From assembly GCA_934561175.1 (NCBI GenBank), contig CAKTFW010000052.1, forward strand, positions 1-8,490: DNA of 8,490 nt, read 5' to 3'. Under the pieces are notes generated by a model, which saw nothing but the letters and a program-made list of their open reading frames with translations, was not told the origin of the DNA and ran no database searches. Shown here piece after piece: positions 1 through 5,595 of this stretch (its first letter is position 1; each line of letters starts with the position of its first letter). The translations under genes and the position numbers were made by a program. This DNA comes from an uncultured Oscillospiraceae bacterium (GTDB taxonomy: Bacteria > Bacillota > Clostridia > Oscillospirales > Oscillospiraceae).

Positions 1-213
1 TTATTTTGTTGTAACCCAAGCCTTTTCAGCCGTCTTTTGTTTGATTAGGTTTTGTTCCTTATCGACATCAGACCTTTCCGGCAGCCTTTGTTTTACTGGT
101 TGGGAGACGATGGGGAAATTCTGCTTTGTAGGGGCTCTTGCCAATAAGATCAAGCATATGGAAGTTGCTATAAAAGGGGGATAAGAAATAGCCCGTAGAA
201 AGGAGACTGTTCA

Positions 214-528
214 ATGAAGGCAAGAGGAAAACTGATGCGAGAAAGATAATCGGTTATGAAAAAGTGCTTCAATTTGTTAGGGAAAATCGAAAGCACAGTT
301 CGTTCTTCGAAAGAACCAAAAGAAAATTTCCAAGCAAATGATGATATTGTAGGGGCTGCGGTTTATCAGTATGGTGATAGCATTGCCGTTGAGTTTGAAG
401 GAAAATGCTGGTTATATGAAAACTATCATAACACAGACCTTGACGGAAACTCAGACTGATATGCCCCACTCCCAAACAGCCATACTTCTGATGAAGAAGT
501 ATCAGAACAAGATCCTCTTGCAAAGTAA
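214..528 (+). pseudogene. Decayed small hypothetical gene with two in-frame stops
   Basis: A good ribosome binding site (AAAGGAG, 199-205) sits 8 nt before an ATG at 214. This opens an 11-codon frame ending in TAA at 247-249. The same frame resumes with ATG at 256, runs to TGA at 457-459, and then continues for 22 more codons to TAA at 526-528. The last stretch reads as soluble acidic protein (YAPLPNSHTSDEEVSEQDPLAK in two parts: YAPLPNSHTS, then DEEVSEQDPLAK). The simplest reading is one ancestral gene of about 104 residues broken by two nonsense changes. The alternative is a real 11-residue leader coupled to a real 67-residue protein, with the third part fortuitous. The family is not recognised; the position beside a DUF3847-like gene suggests mobile-element cargo. 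Confidence 0.4.
256..459 (+). CDS. Small hypothetical protein (central fragment of the frame at 214-528)
   Basis: This is the longest uninterrupted piece of the frame, 67 residues, starting at ATG 256. It has no good Shine-Dalgarno of its own (only a weak purine stretch at 241-246), so if translated it would depend on coupling to the short frame ending at 249. The N-terminus is basic (MKKCFNLLGKIES). The C-terminal half has alternating hydrophobic and acidic residues (GAAVYQYGDSIAVEFEGKCW), like a small beta-rich domain. There is no signal peptide or membrane segment, and I do not recognise the family. Small proteins of this kind commonly sit beside DUF3847 genes in clostridial mobilisable elements, which is context rather than evidence of function. 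It may be a non-functional remnant. Confidence 0.45.
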   Translation: MKKCFNLLGKIESTVRSSKEPKENFQANDDIVGAAVYQYGDSIAVEFEGKCWLYENYHNTDLDGNSD

Positions 529-546
529 ATAAGTTTCCTTTTTTAC

Positions 547-577
547 AAGGACAGCGAGAAAATCGACTGTCCTTTTT
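547..577 (+). terminator. Terminator-like hairpin between the two element genes
   Basis: AAGGACAG (547-554) pairs with CTGTCCTT (567-574), followed by a run of five T (573-577). Three more inner pairs (CGA with TCG) form beyond one bulged A, closing a GAAAA loop. It lies between the decayed frame ending at 528 and the ribosome binding site of the next gene, so it could end the upstream transcript or act as a read-through attenuator. Confidence 0.55.
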
Positions 578-609
578 CGATGCCGACAGGCAGAAAGGAG
601 CGACCAAGC

Positions 610-882
610 ATGACAAAACCGAGAACAAAAAACCATGAAGAACGAACCGTTGAGATTGAGGACGGAAAGAAGAAAATCCGCCAGTTTGAGAACAGGGAAA
701 AGCTCTTGCGGCAAAAGATATCCAGCGAGAAACGCCGTGAGCGAAGCCACCGCCTGATTGTCCGGAGCGCGGGCTTTGAGAGCAATGTGCCGAAAACAAA
801 ATGCAAACGCCGCCGGGATGGCATCCGGCGGCGTTTGCATTTTATATTGGAGTTTGAGAGGGGTTACTGTTTGGGTGACTGA
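610..882 (+). CDS. DUF3847-like small mobile-element protein, C-terminally truncated
   Basis: The start at ATG 610 is chosen over ATG 580 because AAAGGAG ends 9 nt before it. The product is 90 residues. Residues 1 to about 60 are highly charged and helical (MTKPRTKNHEERTVEIEDGK, then KKIRQFENREKLL, then SSEKRRERSHRLIVR). They resemble the DUF3847 family of small coiled-coil proteins found beside relaxase genes in Firmicute conjugative and mobilisable elements (recognised by eye, not searched). From about residue 64 the frame is encoded by the terminator hairpin at 798-843 and then overlaps the end of the opposite-strand Cys-rich gene by 19 bp. The Arg-rich tail is therefore almost certainly not native. 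It is probably a truncated remnant marking where a mobile element ended. No relaxase is visible in the window. Confidence 0.5.
   Translation: MTKPRTKNHEERTVEIEDGKKKIRQFENREKLLRQKISSEKRRERSHRLIVRSAGFESNVPKTKCKRRRDGIRRRLHFILEFERGYCLGD
793..843 (-). terminator. Intrinsic terminator of the feo operon
   Basis: A perfect 19-bp stem (798-816 with 825-843) has an 8-nt loop and a GC-rich core. On the minus strand it is followed by TTTTGTTTT, a good U-tract, 20 nt after the stop codon of the last feo-operon gene. On the plus strand the T run is short, so its main job is probably minus-strand termination, although the stem could also block element transcripts arriving from the left. Confidence 0.88.
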
Positions 883-1025
883 GGATGGCAGATCCCTGCG
901 CTTGCGCAGTTCTCACAGCCACAGCCGCAACCACCTTTGTGATTTTTGTGATCCTTGATCGTTTTCGCGATAATCAGAAAGAGAACGCCGAAGACGACCA
1001 AAGACAGGATAATTGTAGCGAACAT
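864..1025 (-). CDS. FeoB-associated Cys-rich membrane protein
   Basis: This 53-residue protein starts at ATG 1025, with AAAGGAG 6 nt upstream, and lies 23 nt after the feoB stop. Residues 2-20 form one hydrophobic membrane helix (FATIILSLVV then FGVLFLIIA). A short basic/His linker follows (KTIKDHKNHK), then a Cys cluster C33-x-C35-x-C37-xx-C40-x5-C46 followed by H47. This matches the small FeoB-associated Cys-rich membrane protein family (Pfam FeoB_associated) found at the end of clostridial feo operons. Its precise role is not established; a metal-handling or FeoB-assembly role is inferred from the Cys/His tail and linkage. It is easily missed by gene callers because of its length. The terminator follows immediately. 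Confidence 0.87.
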   Translation of the reverse strand: MFATIILSLVVFGVLFLIIAKTIKDHKNHKGGCGCGCENCASAGICHPQSPKQ

Positions 1026-1048
1026 GGCGAACTCCTTTCATGCTTTGA

Positions 1049-3217
1049 TCAACGGTTAGCAGCTGCTGTTGCCAGCACTGCCGGCTCGTTGTCATATTCG
1101 CTGTATTTGTTCTTACGGAAGAGCATATACAGAATAAAGGCCAGATCGATAATCGCGGCGATGGTGCCAATGCCGAAGCTGACTTCGCCGGTGATAAGAC
1201 CACCAAACTGGTAAATCATCAGAGAGATGAGATAAGCGAAACCGCACATATAGCCGATGGCGGCAAAGGTCCACTTGGTATTGTTCATTTCACGCTTGAT
1301 AGCGCCCATTGCTGCAAAGCACGGTGCGCACAGCAGGTTGAAGACCATGTAGGAGAAGCCAGTGATTGCAGTGTAATGTGCGCCGACCGCAGCCCACAGA
1401 TTGACATCGTCCTCAGCAACTTCTTCACCGACCTGGAAGAGAATACCGAAGGTAGAAACGACATTTTCCTTTGCGATCAGGCCGCTGACCGTTGCAACGG
1501 TGGACTGCCAATCACCAAAGCCGAGAGGAGCAAAGATGAAGCAGATTGCACCGCCGATTGCAGCCAGGATGGAGTCATTGTTATCTTCAACCATCTGCAG
1601 CGAGCCATCCACAACACCGAAGCCCTGCAGGAACCACAGGATGATGGTGGAGGCGACGATTACGGTGCCAGCACGCTTGATGAAGGACCAGCCACGCTCC
1701 CAAGTTGCACGCAGCACATTGCCGGCAGCGGGGACATGGTAAGCAGGCAGCTCCATGATGAAGGGAGCCGCAGTGCCTGCAAAGCCTTTGGTTTTCTTCA
1801 GGATGATACCAGAGACAATGATTGCAGCAACACCGATGAAGTAAGCGGAAACTGCAACCAGGCCGCTGCCGCCAAACAGAGCGCCTGCAAACATACCGAT
1901 GATTGGCATTTTTGCGCCGCAGGGAACAAAGCAGGTTGTCATAATAGTCATACGGCGGTCACGCTCATTTTCAATGGTACGGGAAGCCATAACGCCGGGG
2001 ACACCGCAGCCGGAGCCGATCAGCATCGGGATGAAGGACTTGCCGGAGAGGCCGAATTTACGGAAGATACGGTCCATGATGAATGCAACACGCGCCATGT
2101 AGCCGATATCTTCCAGCAGCGCCAGCATCAGGAACAGAACCAGCATCTGCGGGACGAAACCGAGGACTGCGCCGACACCGGCGAAGATACCGTCGGAGAT
2201 CAGGCCGGTCAGCCATTCTGCACAGCCCCAGCTCTCTAGAATGGCACGGGAGCCATCAGTCAGCCAGGCACCGCCCAGGACATCGTTGGTCCAGTCAGTC
2301 AGGAAAGAACCGAACGGACCCATTGCAATCCAGTAGACCAGGAACATGGCAACTGCGAAGATCGGGAGTGCCAGAACACGGTTGGTGACGATTTGGTCGA
2401 TCTTGTCACTGGGAGTCATGGCGCGATGTGCCTTCTTGTAGCAGCCCTTCAGGATCTGAGAAATGTATGTATATCTCTCATTCGTAATAATACTCTCGGA
2501 GACATCATCAAAGGCGGTCTCGACCTGCTCAATGACAGCTTCGATCTCCTTCTTGTCGCTCTCGCTCAGGTTGAGCTGCGGAACGACTTTTTCATCACGC
2601 TCGAAAACCTTGATTGCGAACCAACGCAGGCTTTGTGCATTGCACTTTGCGGAGATTCGATCGGAGATGCCGTCCAGAGCAGTTTCCACACGGTCGTCAA
2701 AGCGGTGGACAATCTTCTGCTTGCCGGAACCGGCCAGCGAGATGGCCTTTTCTGCAGCTTCCTGCACGCCGGTACCCTTCAGAGCGCTGGTGGTGATAAC
2801 CGGGCAGCCGAGTGCTTCGGACAGCTTCTTGGTGTCAATGCGGTCACCGGCTTTTTCAACCAGATCCATCATGTTTAGTGCAAGGACGGTCGGAGCGCCG
2901 ATTTCCAGCAGCTGCGTAGTGAGGTACAGGTTACGCTCCAGATTGGAAGCATCAACCAGGTTCAGAATTACATCGGGCTTTTCTGTAATGAGGTAATTCC
3001 GGCTGACGACTTCTTCCAGCGTATAAGGACTCAGAGAGTAAATACCAGGCAGATCTTCGATGGTGACATCTTTATGTCCCTTCAGATCGCCTCCCTTTTT
3101 TTCAACAGTGACGCCGGGCCAGTTGCCGACATACTGTCTGGCGCCGGTCAATGCGTTAAACATGGTTGTTTTACCGCAGTTCGGGTTACCGGCCAGTGCA
3201 ATACGAATGTTTGGCAT
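1049..3217 (-). CDS. feoB: Ferrous iron transport protein B (FeoB)
   Basis: FeoB is the membrane Fe(II) importer with an N-terminal GTPase. The product is 722 residues, normal for the family. The G domain shows G1 GNPNCGKT (10-17), the G2 Thr in GNWPGVTVEKK (T37), G3 DLPG (55-58), G4 NMMD (115-118, a common FeoB variant of NKxD) and a G5-like SALKGTG (144-150). A helical spacer follows to about residue 280, then the polytopic core. Core motifs include GSGCGVPGVMASRT, a CFVPCGAKMP segment and a late LLCAPCFAAMGAIKREM segment, both family hallmarks with conserved Cys. The ribosome binding site AAAGGA is about 11 nt upstream of the ATG, a rather long spacing. It lies third in the operon after two feoA genes, separated by a 104-bp gap that holds an operator-like motif. 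Large frames on the opposite strand are shadows. Confidence 0.98.
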   Translation of the reverse strand: MPNIRIALAGNPNCGKTTMFNALTGARQYVGNWPGVTVEKKGGDLKGHKDVTIEDLPGIYSLSPYTLEEVVSRNYLITEKPDVILNLVDASNLERNLYLTTQLLEIGAPTVLALNMMDLVEKAGDRIDTKKLSEALGCPVITTSALKGTGVQEAAEKAISLAGSGKQKIVHRFDDRVETALDGISDRISAKCNAQSLRWFAIKVFERDEKVVPQLNLSESDKKEIEAVIEQVETAFDDVSESIITNERYTYISQILKGCYKKAHRAMTPSDKIDQIVTNRVLALPIFAVAMFLVYWIAMGPFGSFLTDWTNDVLGGAWLTDGSRAILESWGCAEWLTGLISDGIFAGVGAVLGFVPQMLVLFLMLALLEDIGYMARVAFIMDRIFRKFGLSGKSFIPMLIGSGCGVPGVMASRTIENERDRRMTIMTTCFVPCGAKMPIIGMFAGALFGGSGLVAVSAYFIGVAAIIVSGIILKKTKGFAGTAAPFIMELPAYHVPAAGNVLRATWERGWSFIKRAGTVIVASTIILWFLQGFGVVDGSLQMVEDNNDSILAAIGGAICFIFAPLGFGDWQSTVATVSGLIAKENVVSTFGILFQVGEEVAEDDVNLWAAVGAHYTAITGFSYMVFNLLCAPCFAAMGAIKREMNNTKWTFAAIGYMCGFAYLISLMIYQFGGLITGEVSFGIGTIAAIIDLAFILYMLFRKNKYSEYDNEPAVLATAAANR

Positions 3218-3286
3218 CTCAGGATAATCCTTTCTTTATATTTGGTTAGATTGAAAGGCCACGCGGCTTGCGAAGACTAACATTAG

Positions 3287-3300
3287 GTAGCGTATGCTAA
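3287..3300 (-). promoter_or_regulatory. Operator-like motif in front of feoB (site D)
   Basis: On the minus strand this reads TTAGCATACGCTAC, matching the TTAGC-N4-GCTAA pattern of the sites upstream of feoA2. It is flanked by a further CTAACATTAG (3277-3286), so the segment can also be read as an overlapping TTAG-N10-CTAA (3283-3300). It resembles DtxR/IdeR-type operators built from TTAGG half-sites. It lies in the 104-bp gap between feoA1 and feoB, where an extra iron-controlled promoter or roadblock could act. I could not identify a convincing -35/-10 pair there. Confidence 0.45.
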
Positions 3301-3321
3301 CTCGCGGGCAGCTACAGAATA

Positions 3322-3546
3322 TCAGTTCTGCAGCTCGACATTCGCCGCTTCGCTTTTACGAATGCTGAGCTCGTAGCCGCGGAGCGTCACTTCAATCGGA
3401 TCGCCAAGCGGTGCGACCTTGCGGACATAGATTTCGACACCTTTTGTGATGCCCATATCCATGATTCGGCGACGGACAGCGCCTTCGCCGGTCAGTTTGG
3501 CAACGGTTACAGTCTCTCCTATCTTAGCCTCATTCAGTGTGCGCAT
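3322..3546 (-). CDS. feoA: FeoA family protein (canonical type), second in operon
   Basis: A 74-residue SH3-like FeoA domain protein. It shows the usual family layout: an N-terminal beta strand with basic residues, RRRIMDMGITKG (approximately residues 25-37), and the hallmark LGDPIEVTLRGYELSIRKSE segment near the C-terminus. FeoA is a small cytosolic partner required for FeoB-dependent Fe(II) uptake in studied bacteria, and is thought to act at the cytosolic face of FeoB. The ATG at 3546 is preceded by AGGGAGA about 8 nt upstream. The gene begins 22 nt after the upstream feoA stop, so the two are certainly co-transcribed. Of the two paralogues, this one looks most like textbook FeoA. Confidence 0.94.
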   Translation of the reverse strand: MRTLNEAKIGETVTVAKLTGEGAVRRRIMDMGITKGVEIYVRKVAPLGDPIEVTLRGYELSIRKSEAANVELQN

Positions 3547-3568
3547 ATGAATATCTCCCTCTTTTCTT

Positions 3569-3781
3569 TCAGGCTACCAGAATTCTGGTGGCCAGATTCT
3601 TACTGATTGCAACTCTTGTCCCTTTGACATTGACGATTAAATCACCATTGAGCTCGGAGACAATGGTCACAATGGTGCCGGCAACAAAACCCAAGCTTTC
3701 CAGATGCCGACGCATTGCGTCATTGCCGTTGATGCGCTGGACTGTTGCAGCGTTTCCAATTGGTGAATAAGCAAGTGGCAT
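3569..3781 (-). CDS. feoA: FeoA family protein (divergent paralogue), first in operon
   Basis: A 70-residue SH3-like FeoA-domain protein and the first gene of the feo operon. I place the start at ATG 3781 rather than the in-frame ATG at 3787. GGAGG ends 7 nt before 3781 but only 1 nt before 3787. The MRRHLESLGFVAGT segment corresponds to the RRxxxMG region of FeoA, and the C-terminal NGDLIVNVKGTRVAISKNLA replaces the canonical GDPIEVxxRGYxLSIRKxEA. The fold is thus the same but the surface loop differs from the second feoA. Paired, non-identical feoA genes are common in clostridial feo operons. Whether both bind FeoB, or one has another role, is not known from sequence. Expression is expected to follow the iron-controlled promoter just upstream. 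Confidence 0.92.
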   Translation of the reverse strand: MPLAYSPIGNAATVQRINGNDAMRRHLESLGFVAGTIVTIVSELNGDLIVNVKGTRVAISKNLATRILVA

Positions 3782-3806
3782 ATCCATTCCTCCGTTCGTT
3801 CTGCAG

Positions 3807-3820
3807 TTAGCACATGCTAA
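3807..3820. promoter_or_regulatory. Operator-like palindrome, site C (best copy)
   Basis: TTAGCACATGCTAA has perfect 6-bp inverted arms (TTAGCA and TGCTAA) around a 2-nt centre. It lies in the feo 5' leader, about 25 nt before the feoA2 start codon and downstream of the predicted transcription start. It is the most symmetric of four related motifs in this region, and resembles DtxR-family operators by its TTAG/CTAA half-sites. Confidence 0.6.
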
Positions 3821-3850
3821 ACCTGCGGGAAAAGAATTGGGGATAGTCAG

Positions 3851-3864
3851 TTAGCACCGACTAA
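3851..3864. promoter_or_regulatory. Operator-like motif, site B
   Basis: TTAGCACCGACTAA on the plus strand reads TTAGTCGGTGCTAA on the minus strand, keeping the outer TTAG/CTAA arms and one full TTAGC half-site. It lies just downstream of the predicted feo transcription start, 30 bp (centre to centre 44 bp) from site C. A repressor bound here would block initiation or early elongation. Confidence 0.5.
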
Positions 3865-3880
3865 TACCCTTGACGAATAG

Positions 3881-3909
3881 AGTTTACCACCGCTAACCTG
3901 AATTGTCAA
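3881..3909 (-). promoter_or_regulatory. feo operon promoter with overlapping operator (site A)
   Basis: On the minus strand a perfect -35 TTGACA (3904-3909) is separated by exactly 17 bp from TAAACT (3881-3886), a 4/6 match to the -10 consensus. The predicted start of transcription is near 3874, giving a leader of about 90 nt to feoA2. A degenerate copy of the operator motif, TTAGCGGTGGTAAA (3883-3896), covers the -10 and part of the spacer, so binding there would directly occlude RNA polymerase. Confidence 0.7.
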
Positions 3910-3924
3910 GCTGATTCTGCAGCC

Positions 3925-3953
3925 TTGACAAAGAATGTGCGGATTGATATGAT
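3925..3953 (+). promoter_or_regulatory. Promoter of the DtxR-family regulator gene
   Basis: TTGACA (3925-3930), a 17-bp spacer and TATGAT (3948-3953, 5/6) form a near-consensus sigma-A promoter. Transcription should begin near 3960, about 50 nt before the ATG. Its -35 lies only 15 bp from the -35 of the divergent feo promoter. No operator-like motif overlaps it, which suggests steady expression of the regulator. Confidence 0.75.
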
Positions 3954-4009
3954 GAGTTTGTCCAGAGCAAAGAATCTTTGGATGGAATGACGAAGCGGGA
4001 GGAAAAAAT

Positions 4010-4375
4010 ATGTCCCTGCAGACTGGTGAATCCAGAGAGGATTATCTGGAATCGATTTTGATGCTGAAGAATGAAAAAGGCGCGGTGCGAAGCATTGATA
4101 TTGCCGAGCACATGCACTATTCCAAACCGAGTATCAGCAGAGCGATGAGCTTGCTGCGCGAGGCGGAACTGATTACAATGGACAAAAGCGGGATGATTGA
4201 GTTCACAGTGGCGGGCCGAAAGTTGGCGGAACAGGTCTACGAACGGCATCGCTTACTGACGGTGTATCTGGAACGGCTTGGTGTCAATCCGGAGACAGCG
4301 GAGCAGGATGCCTGCCGGATTGAGCATGTAATCAGCGCGGAGAGCTTTGAAAAGATCAAGGAATCCATGGAATAA
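4010..4375 (+). CDS. DtxR-family iron-dependent transcriptional repressor (short, no SH3 domain)
   Basis: A 121-residue metalloregulator with a strong ribosome binding site, GGGAGG, 7 nt before ATG 4010. Residues 1-65 form the winged helix-turn-helix. EDYLESILMLKNEKG is helix 1, and the recognition region is YSKPSISRAMSLLREAELI, matching DtxR/MntR. The dimerisation/metal region follows, with ERHRLL (H80) and DACRIEHVIS, giving C102, E105 and H106, the same residues and numbers as the DtxR primary metal site. Helix 1 carries D11 where DtxR has Met10 and MntR has Asp8. The C-terminal SH3-like domain of DtxR/IdeR is absent, and the protein is also shorter than MntR (about 142). It is divergent from the feo operon, so I infer an Fe(II)-responsive feo repressor; a Mn(II) or mixed response cannot be excluded. 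Confidence 0.93.
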   Translation: MSLQTGESREDYLESILMLKNEKGAVRSIDIAEHMHYSKPSISRAMSLLREAELITMDKSGMIEFTVAGRKLAEQVYERHRLLTVYLERLGVNPETAEQDACRIEHVISAESFEKIKESME

Positions 4376-4412
4376 GGAAACGGGACGGTGATGAGCCGTC
4401 CCGTTTCCTTAT
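4372..4412 (+). terminator. Terminator of the regulator gene, possibly bidirectional
   Basis: A perfect 17-bp stem (4372-4388 with 4396-4412) with a 7-nt loop begins inside the regulator stop codon and is followed by an AT-rich, not pure-T, tract. It lies 36 nt from the stop codon of the convergent AEC permease gene, so it probably also ends that transcript on the minus strand. Confidence 0.8.
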
Positions 4413-4448
4413 ATTATATTTATATATATGGTGTGGCGTTATAGATCC

Positions 4449-5375
4449 TCACAGAAGAATGTAAAGTAAAAGCGGAATTGTAACAACGGAAGCCACTGTA
4501 GAAAGCGATACAGTCTCAGGACCTGGAGTTGTTTCAATACCGACCATTTCGGCCAGCAGGATAGTTGCGTTGCCGATGGGCAGTGACCACATGATGAGCG
4601 ATACACCGAGCAGGCCGGGATCGGAGATAAACTGCCGTAAAATCAGACCGGCGGCCAGAGGGAGAAGCAACTGCCGGATCAGGCAAAAGAGCAACATCCT
4701 CCAGTTAGTCAGCGCCAGACGCCAGTTCGTATTATATAGTGCGACGCCGACGAGAAACATCGCCATGGGAGTAGAGGCGGTTGTCAGATAGCCGACGATT
4801 TTAGCCGGAATTTCAGGGAACTGCCAATTGAAAAGAAAACAGATAATCACAACCAGACAGGAGATTGCGCCAGGATTCAGCAACCGATGGATATCCAGCT
4901 GAAACCGCTCTGTCTTTAAGGCATTCAGCATCATATATCCCAGCGTGTAGGAGCAAACATTGCAGGGGATGATGAAAAAGTACATATAGATTGCGATTTC
5001 CGGGCCATAGGCGGCGTTGACCAATGGAATGCCAAAGAAACCGACATTGCCAAAAGAGCAGAGCATGGCGTAGATGACACGCTCAGAACGAGTGCGGCCC
5101 AGAAAATGGCCGAGCACGAAGCCGATTGCGAGCAAGCCAAGATAGGTGGAAAATCCGATGATGATTGCTGCAATACAGCTGGAGCGCGGAATGGCGGAGT
5201 AATCCATTGTTCCGCCGGAGAGAATCAGGCCGGCGGAGAGCACCATGGAAATGATCCGGGAAATGGTGCTGGTATCATGCTTGCTCAATGGCCAGAAATG
5301 GTGATAGACCATGCCGATGCAGCAAAGAATCAGCATGATAATGATCTGATAGAAAACAACGGATGCGTATTGCAT
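4449..5375 (-). CDS. AEC family permease (auxin efflux carrier superfamily)
   Basis: A polytopic membrane protein of the AEC family (Pfam Mem_trans), which in bacteria includes malonate and other organic-acid carriers. I choose ATG 5375 (308 residues) over the in-frame GTG at 5387, because that GTG lies inside the ribosome binding site AAGGTGG, which is 8 nt before the ATG. About ten hydrophobic segments are visible. The first half contains the family motif GNVGFFGIPLV (residues 109-119), preceded by a short basic loop GRTRSERV. The second half contains WSLPIGNATILLAEMVG near the C-terminus, typical of the family repeat. A basic/hydrophilic loop (LKTERFQLDIHRLLNPG) separates the halves. The gene stands alone between convergent and divergent neighbours with its own promoter. 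The substrate cannot be read from sequence. Confidence 0.92.
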   Translation of the reverse strand: MQYASVVFYQIIIMLILCCIGMVYHHFWPLSKHDTSTISRIISMVLSAGLILSGGTMDYSAIPRSSCIAAIIIGFSTYLGLLAIGFVLGHFLGRTRSERVIYAMLCSFGNVGFFGIPLVNAAYGPEIAIYMYFFIIPCNVCSYTLGYMMLNALKTERFQLDIHRLLNPGAISCLVVIICFLFNWQFPEIPAKIVGYLTTASTPMAMFLVGVALYNTNWRLALTNWRMLLFCLIRQLLLPLAAGLILRQFISDPGLLGVSLIMWSLPIGNATILLAEMVGIETTPGPETVSLSTVASVVTIPLLLYILL

Positions 5376-5418
5376 AGAAAATGCCACCTTTTATAGAGTA
5401 GAACCGCATATCGTATCT

Positions 5419-5447
5419 AATATAACATGGAGCCCAGCACATCGCAA
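5419..5447 (-). promoter_or_regulatory. Promoter of the AEC permease
   Basis: On the minus strand, TTGCGA (5442-5447, 4/6) and TATATT (5419-5424, 5/6) are separated by exactly 17 bp. A TG dinucleotide one base before the -10 makes it an extended -10 element. The leader to the ATG at 5375 would be about 35 nt. Confidence 0.6.
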
Positions 5448-5533
5448 GGAGAAAGTGAAAGAGGGTGGTCGTAAGAGCGCGCAATTTGGCATCTGTAAAC
5501 GAAAGCGCAGCCTTTTGTGCGATCAGAAATTAC

Positions 5534-5563
5534 TTGACATTACTGGACTCGATATGTCATGCT
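5534..5563 (+). promoter_or_regulatory. Possible promoter of the decarboxylase gene
   Basis: A perfect -35 TTGACA (5534-5539) is present, but the -10 is weak. The best candidate is CATGCT (5558-5563) at 18 bp, helped by an upstream TG (5555-5556) in extended -10 position. The start would fall near 5570, only about 25 nt before the ATG. A weak -10 may mean activator dependence. Confidence 0.35.
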
Positions 5564-5595
5564 GAGGGAAAGCTGACAGAAATGGAGTACGCGTT

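Noticed and set aside
2..184. Frame open from the left edge, 60 codons, ending at TAA 182-184
   Set aside because: The translation is Cys/Phe/Ser-rich and not recognisable; length alone does not support it. It could be the tail of a truncated gene, but I cannot show that, and I see nothing else definite in 1-213.
269..840. Overlapping minus-strand frames of 93-176 codons
   Set aside because: Their products are Ser/Phe/Cys/Arg-rich without domains, lack good ribosome binding sites, and oppose the plus-strand frames that do have them.
1376..2239. 287-codon open frame antisense to feoB
   Set aside because: It lies wholly inside feoB, which has every family motif. The antisense product is low-complexity in character (rich in D, A, G, Q and H) with no recognisable domain, so it is a codon-bias shadow.
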